Of a stretch of DNA of 59,882 bases, positions 59,239 through 59,882 are shown piece by piece. The notes beneath the pieces were generated by a model. It saw only the letters and a program-made list of their open reading frames with translations, made no database searches and had not been told where the DNA came from. The first letter of the stretch is position 1. Every line of letters starts with the position of its first letter. Made by a program: the position numbers and the translations under genes. Source of the DNA: DATFBY01 sp035253585 (GTDB lineage Bacteria; Gemmatimonadota; Gemmatimonadetes; Gemmatimonadales; Gemmatimonadaceae). The DNA lies in contig DATFBY010000006.1 in NCBI GenBank assembly GCA_035253585.1, positions 1 to 59,882 on the forward strand. The letters are read 5' to 3'.

Positions 59239-59882
59239 ATGAAAGCACTCATATTTAGTCTAAGTATAGCAGCGGCAACAACTTCGCTGCTCGGTGCGCA
59301 GACGCCGGAAGCCACCCTCGATCGCGCCACGAAGGCGTACGACGGGGTGAAGACGGTGCGCGCCACTTTCTCGCAGTCGATCACCAATCCGCTCACCGGA
59401 ACGGAGTCGAAGGCGCGTGGCGAGTTCGTGCAGCAGCGTGATCGCGGGCGTCTGGCGATTCGCTTCATCGATCCGGCGGGCGACCGCATCGTGGCCGATG
59501 GCAAGCACGTCTGGGTGTATTTGCCGAGCACGAATCCGGGGCAGGTGATCCGGATGAAAGCGGCCGCGGGCGCGGCCGGCACTCCCGATGTGACGGCGCA
59601 GTTCCTCGATGCGCCGAAGGGCCGCTATGCGGTGAGCGATGCGGGCAAAGGGACGGTCAACGGCCGCGCTGCGCGGGCGCTCCTGCTGGTTCCGCGCGGC
59701 GCGAACGCTCCCTTCCGCAAGGCGACGATCTGGGTGGATGACGCCGACGGACTCGTTAGGCAGTTCGAGGTCACGGAGGCGAGCGGACTCGTCAGGCGGG
59801 TGACGATCACGTCGATGCGGCCGAACGTGGCGGTCAGTAGCTCGAGCTTCAACTTCACGCCCCCGAGGGGGGTGAAGGTGTT
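59239..59882 (+). CDS. lolA: Outer-membrane lipoprotein carrier LolA, 3'-truncated by window edge
   Basis: 214 codons from ATG 59239 to the end of the window, without a stop. Signal peptide MKALIFSLSIAAATTSLLGAQ, then a LolA fold: TPEATLDRATKAYDGVKTVRATFSQSITNPLTG, RGRLAIRFIDPAGDRIVADGKHVWVYLPSTNPGQVIR, TIWVDDADGLVRQFEVTEASGLVRRVTITSM. It shuttles lipoproteins from the inner to the outer membrane, consistent with the many lipoproteins here. The first 11 codons are AT-rich and use rare codons (ATA, CTA, AGT), unlike the rest of the gene. Confidence 0.88.
   Translation, partial: MKALIFSLSIAAATTSLLGAQTPEATLDRATKAYDGVKTVRATFSQSITNPLTGTESKARGEFVQQRDRGRLAIRFIDPAGDRIVADGKHVWVYLPSTNPGQVIRMKAAAGAAGTPDVTAQFLDAPKGRYAVSDAGKGTVNGRAARALLLVPRGANAPFRKATIWVDDADGLVRQFEVTEASGLVRRVTITSMRPNVAVSSSSFNFTPPRGVKV

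Larger units (their letters stand above)
1..59882. repeat. Dispersed heptamer GTYAGGC (about 76 copies)
   Basis: Read by eye on both strands. GTTAGGC on the + strand starts at 1237, 4271, 6216, 9105, 10173, 11768, 15031, 18993, 19077, 21809, 28774, 29309, 31128, 35455, 35875, 37128, 39946, 40976, 45447, 48122, 49316, 52142, 54571, 55279, 56173 and 59755. Its complement GCCTAAC starts at 7936, 12013, 14762, 21575, 23165, 23227, 26406, 29197 and 42181. GTCAGGC or GCCTGAC adds about 41 more. In genes the T form is usually read as Leu(TTA)-Gly(GGC) or Pro(CCT)-Asn, and the C form often as Val-Arg(AGG), all rare codon choices in this GC-rich DNA. Copies also lie between genes (6216, 7936, 11768, 12013). 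The function is unknown; see findings. Confidence 0.75.

Noticed and set aside
1..59882. TTAGGC resembles nematode telomere repeat units
   Set aside because: Copies are single and scattered, never in tandem, and mostly inside genes; a telomere or terminal repeat is not supported.

Overview
GC-rich bacterial chromosome (about two thirds G+C by eye) with dense housekeeping genes and no phage, IS element, rRNA or CRISPR array. The mix suggests a Gemmatimonadota-like organism. Evidence: a Gram-negative envelope (LolA, GmhB, an outer-membrane barrel, many lipoproteins and c-type cytochromes), FlgD/T9SS-style tail sequence, the DUF4159/DUF4175 pair, heavy GTG/TTG start use, and overlapping ATGA/GTGA gene joints. 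The taxon is inference from gene content only.

Layout. 1-10.3 kb (+): 3' part of valS, an Ig-like lipoprotein, selA, gmhB, purN, purH and a DUF2723 membrane protein. 10.4-16.1 kb: tRNA-Ser(UGA), a secreted tandem NTF2-like protein, a c-type cytochrome lipoprotein, a LysM protein, a small lipoprotein, a saccharopine-dehydrogenase-like enzyme and tRNA-Ser(GCU). 16.1-18.3 kb: gltX and lexA. 18.4-32.1 kb (-): trxA, rsmI, DUF4159, DUF4175, a TPR protein, a GATase-like secreted protein and a JAMM(RadC-type)-DinG fusion helicase; then a FAH-family hydrolase, an aminotransferase and a TonB-N-terminus-like protein. 32.2-41.3 kb (mostly +): mce, pdxJ, a degenerate HPt protein, an LPG-synthase-TM-like protein, ispE, tRNA-Gln, then the conserved prs-rplY-pth-ychF block. 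41.3-44.2 kb (-): an island of three secreted proteins. 44.4-59.9 kb (+): rpsF-rpsR-DUF2232-rplI, rsfS, a protease/beta-propeller/beta-barrel protein, two SPOR-type proteins, smc, a FlgD-like tail protein, an MBL hydrolase, a DAHP synthase and the 5' part of lolA.

Two genome-scale signals are not explained by the genes. (1) A short dispersed word, GTYAGGC, occurs about 76 times by eye on both strands. Inside genes it forces rare codons (TTA Leu, AGG Arg, CCT Pro), so selection or a mutational process acts on the DNA word, not the protein. (2) About ten gene junctions carry tandem HEPTAMER arrays (GAGATTC, GGGAAGC, GGGACTC, CCATCNG) followed by their inverted copy, giving hairpins with 19-34 bp stems. 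The heptamer differs from site to site but the 7-bp period and mirror architecture are constant, and one such hairpin encodes the first residues of the DinG fusion. These two are the best candidates for something undescribed here.
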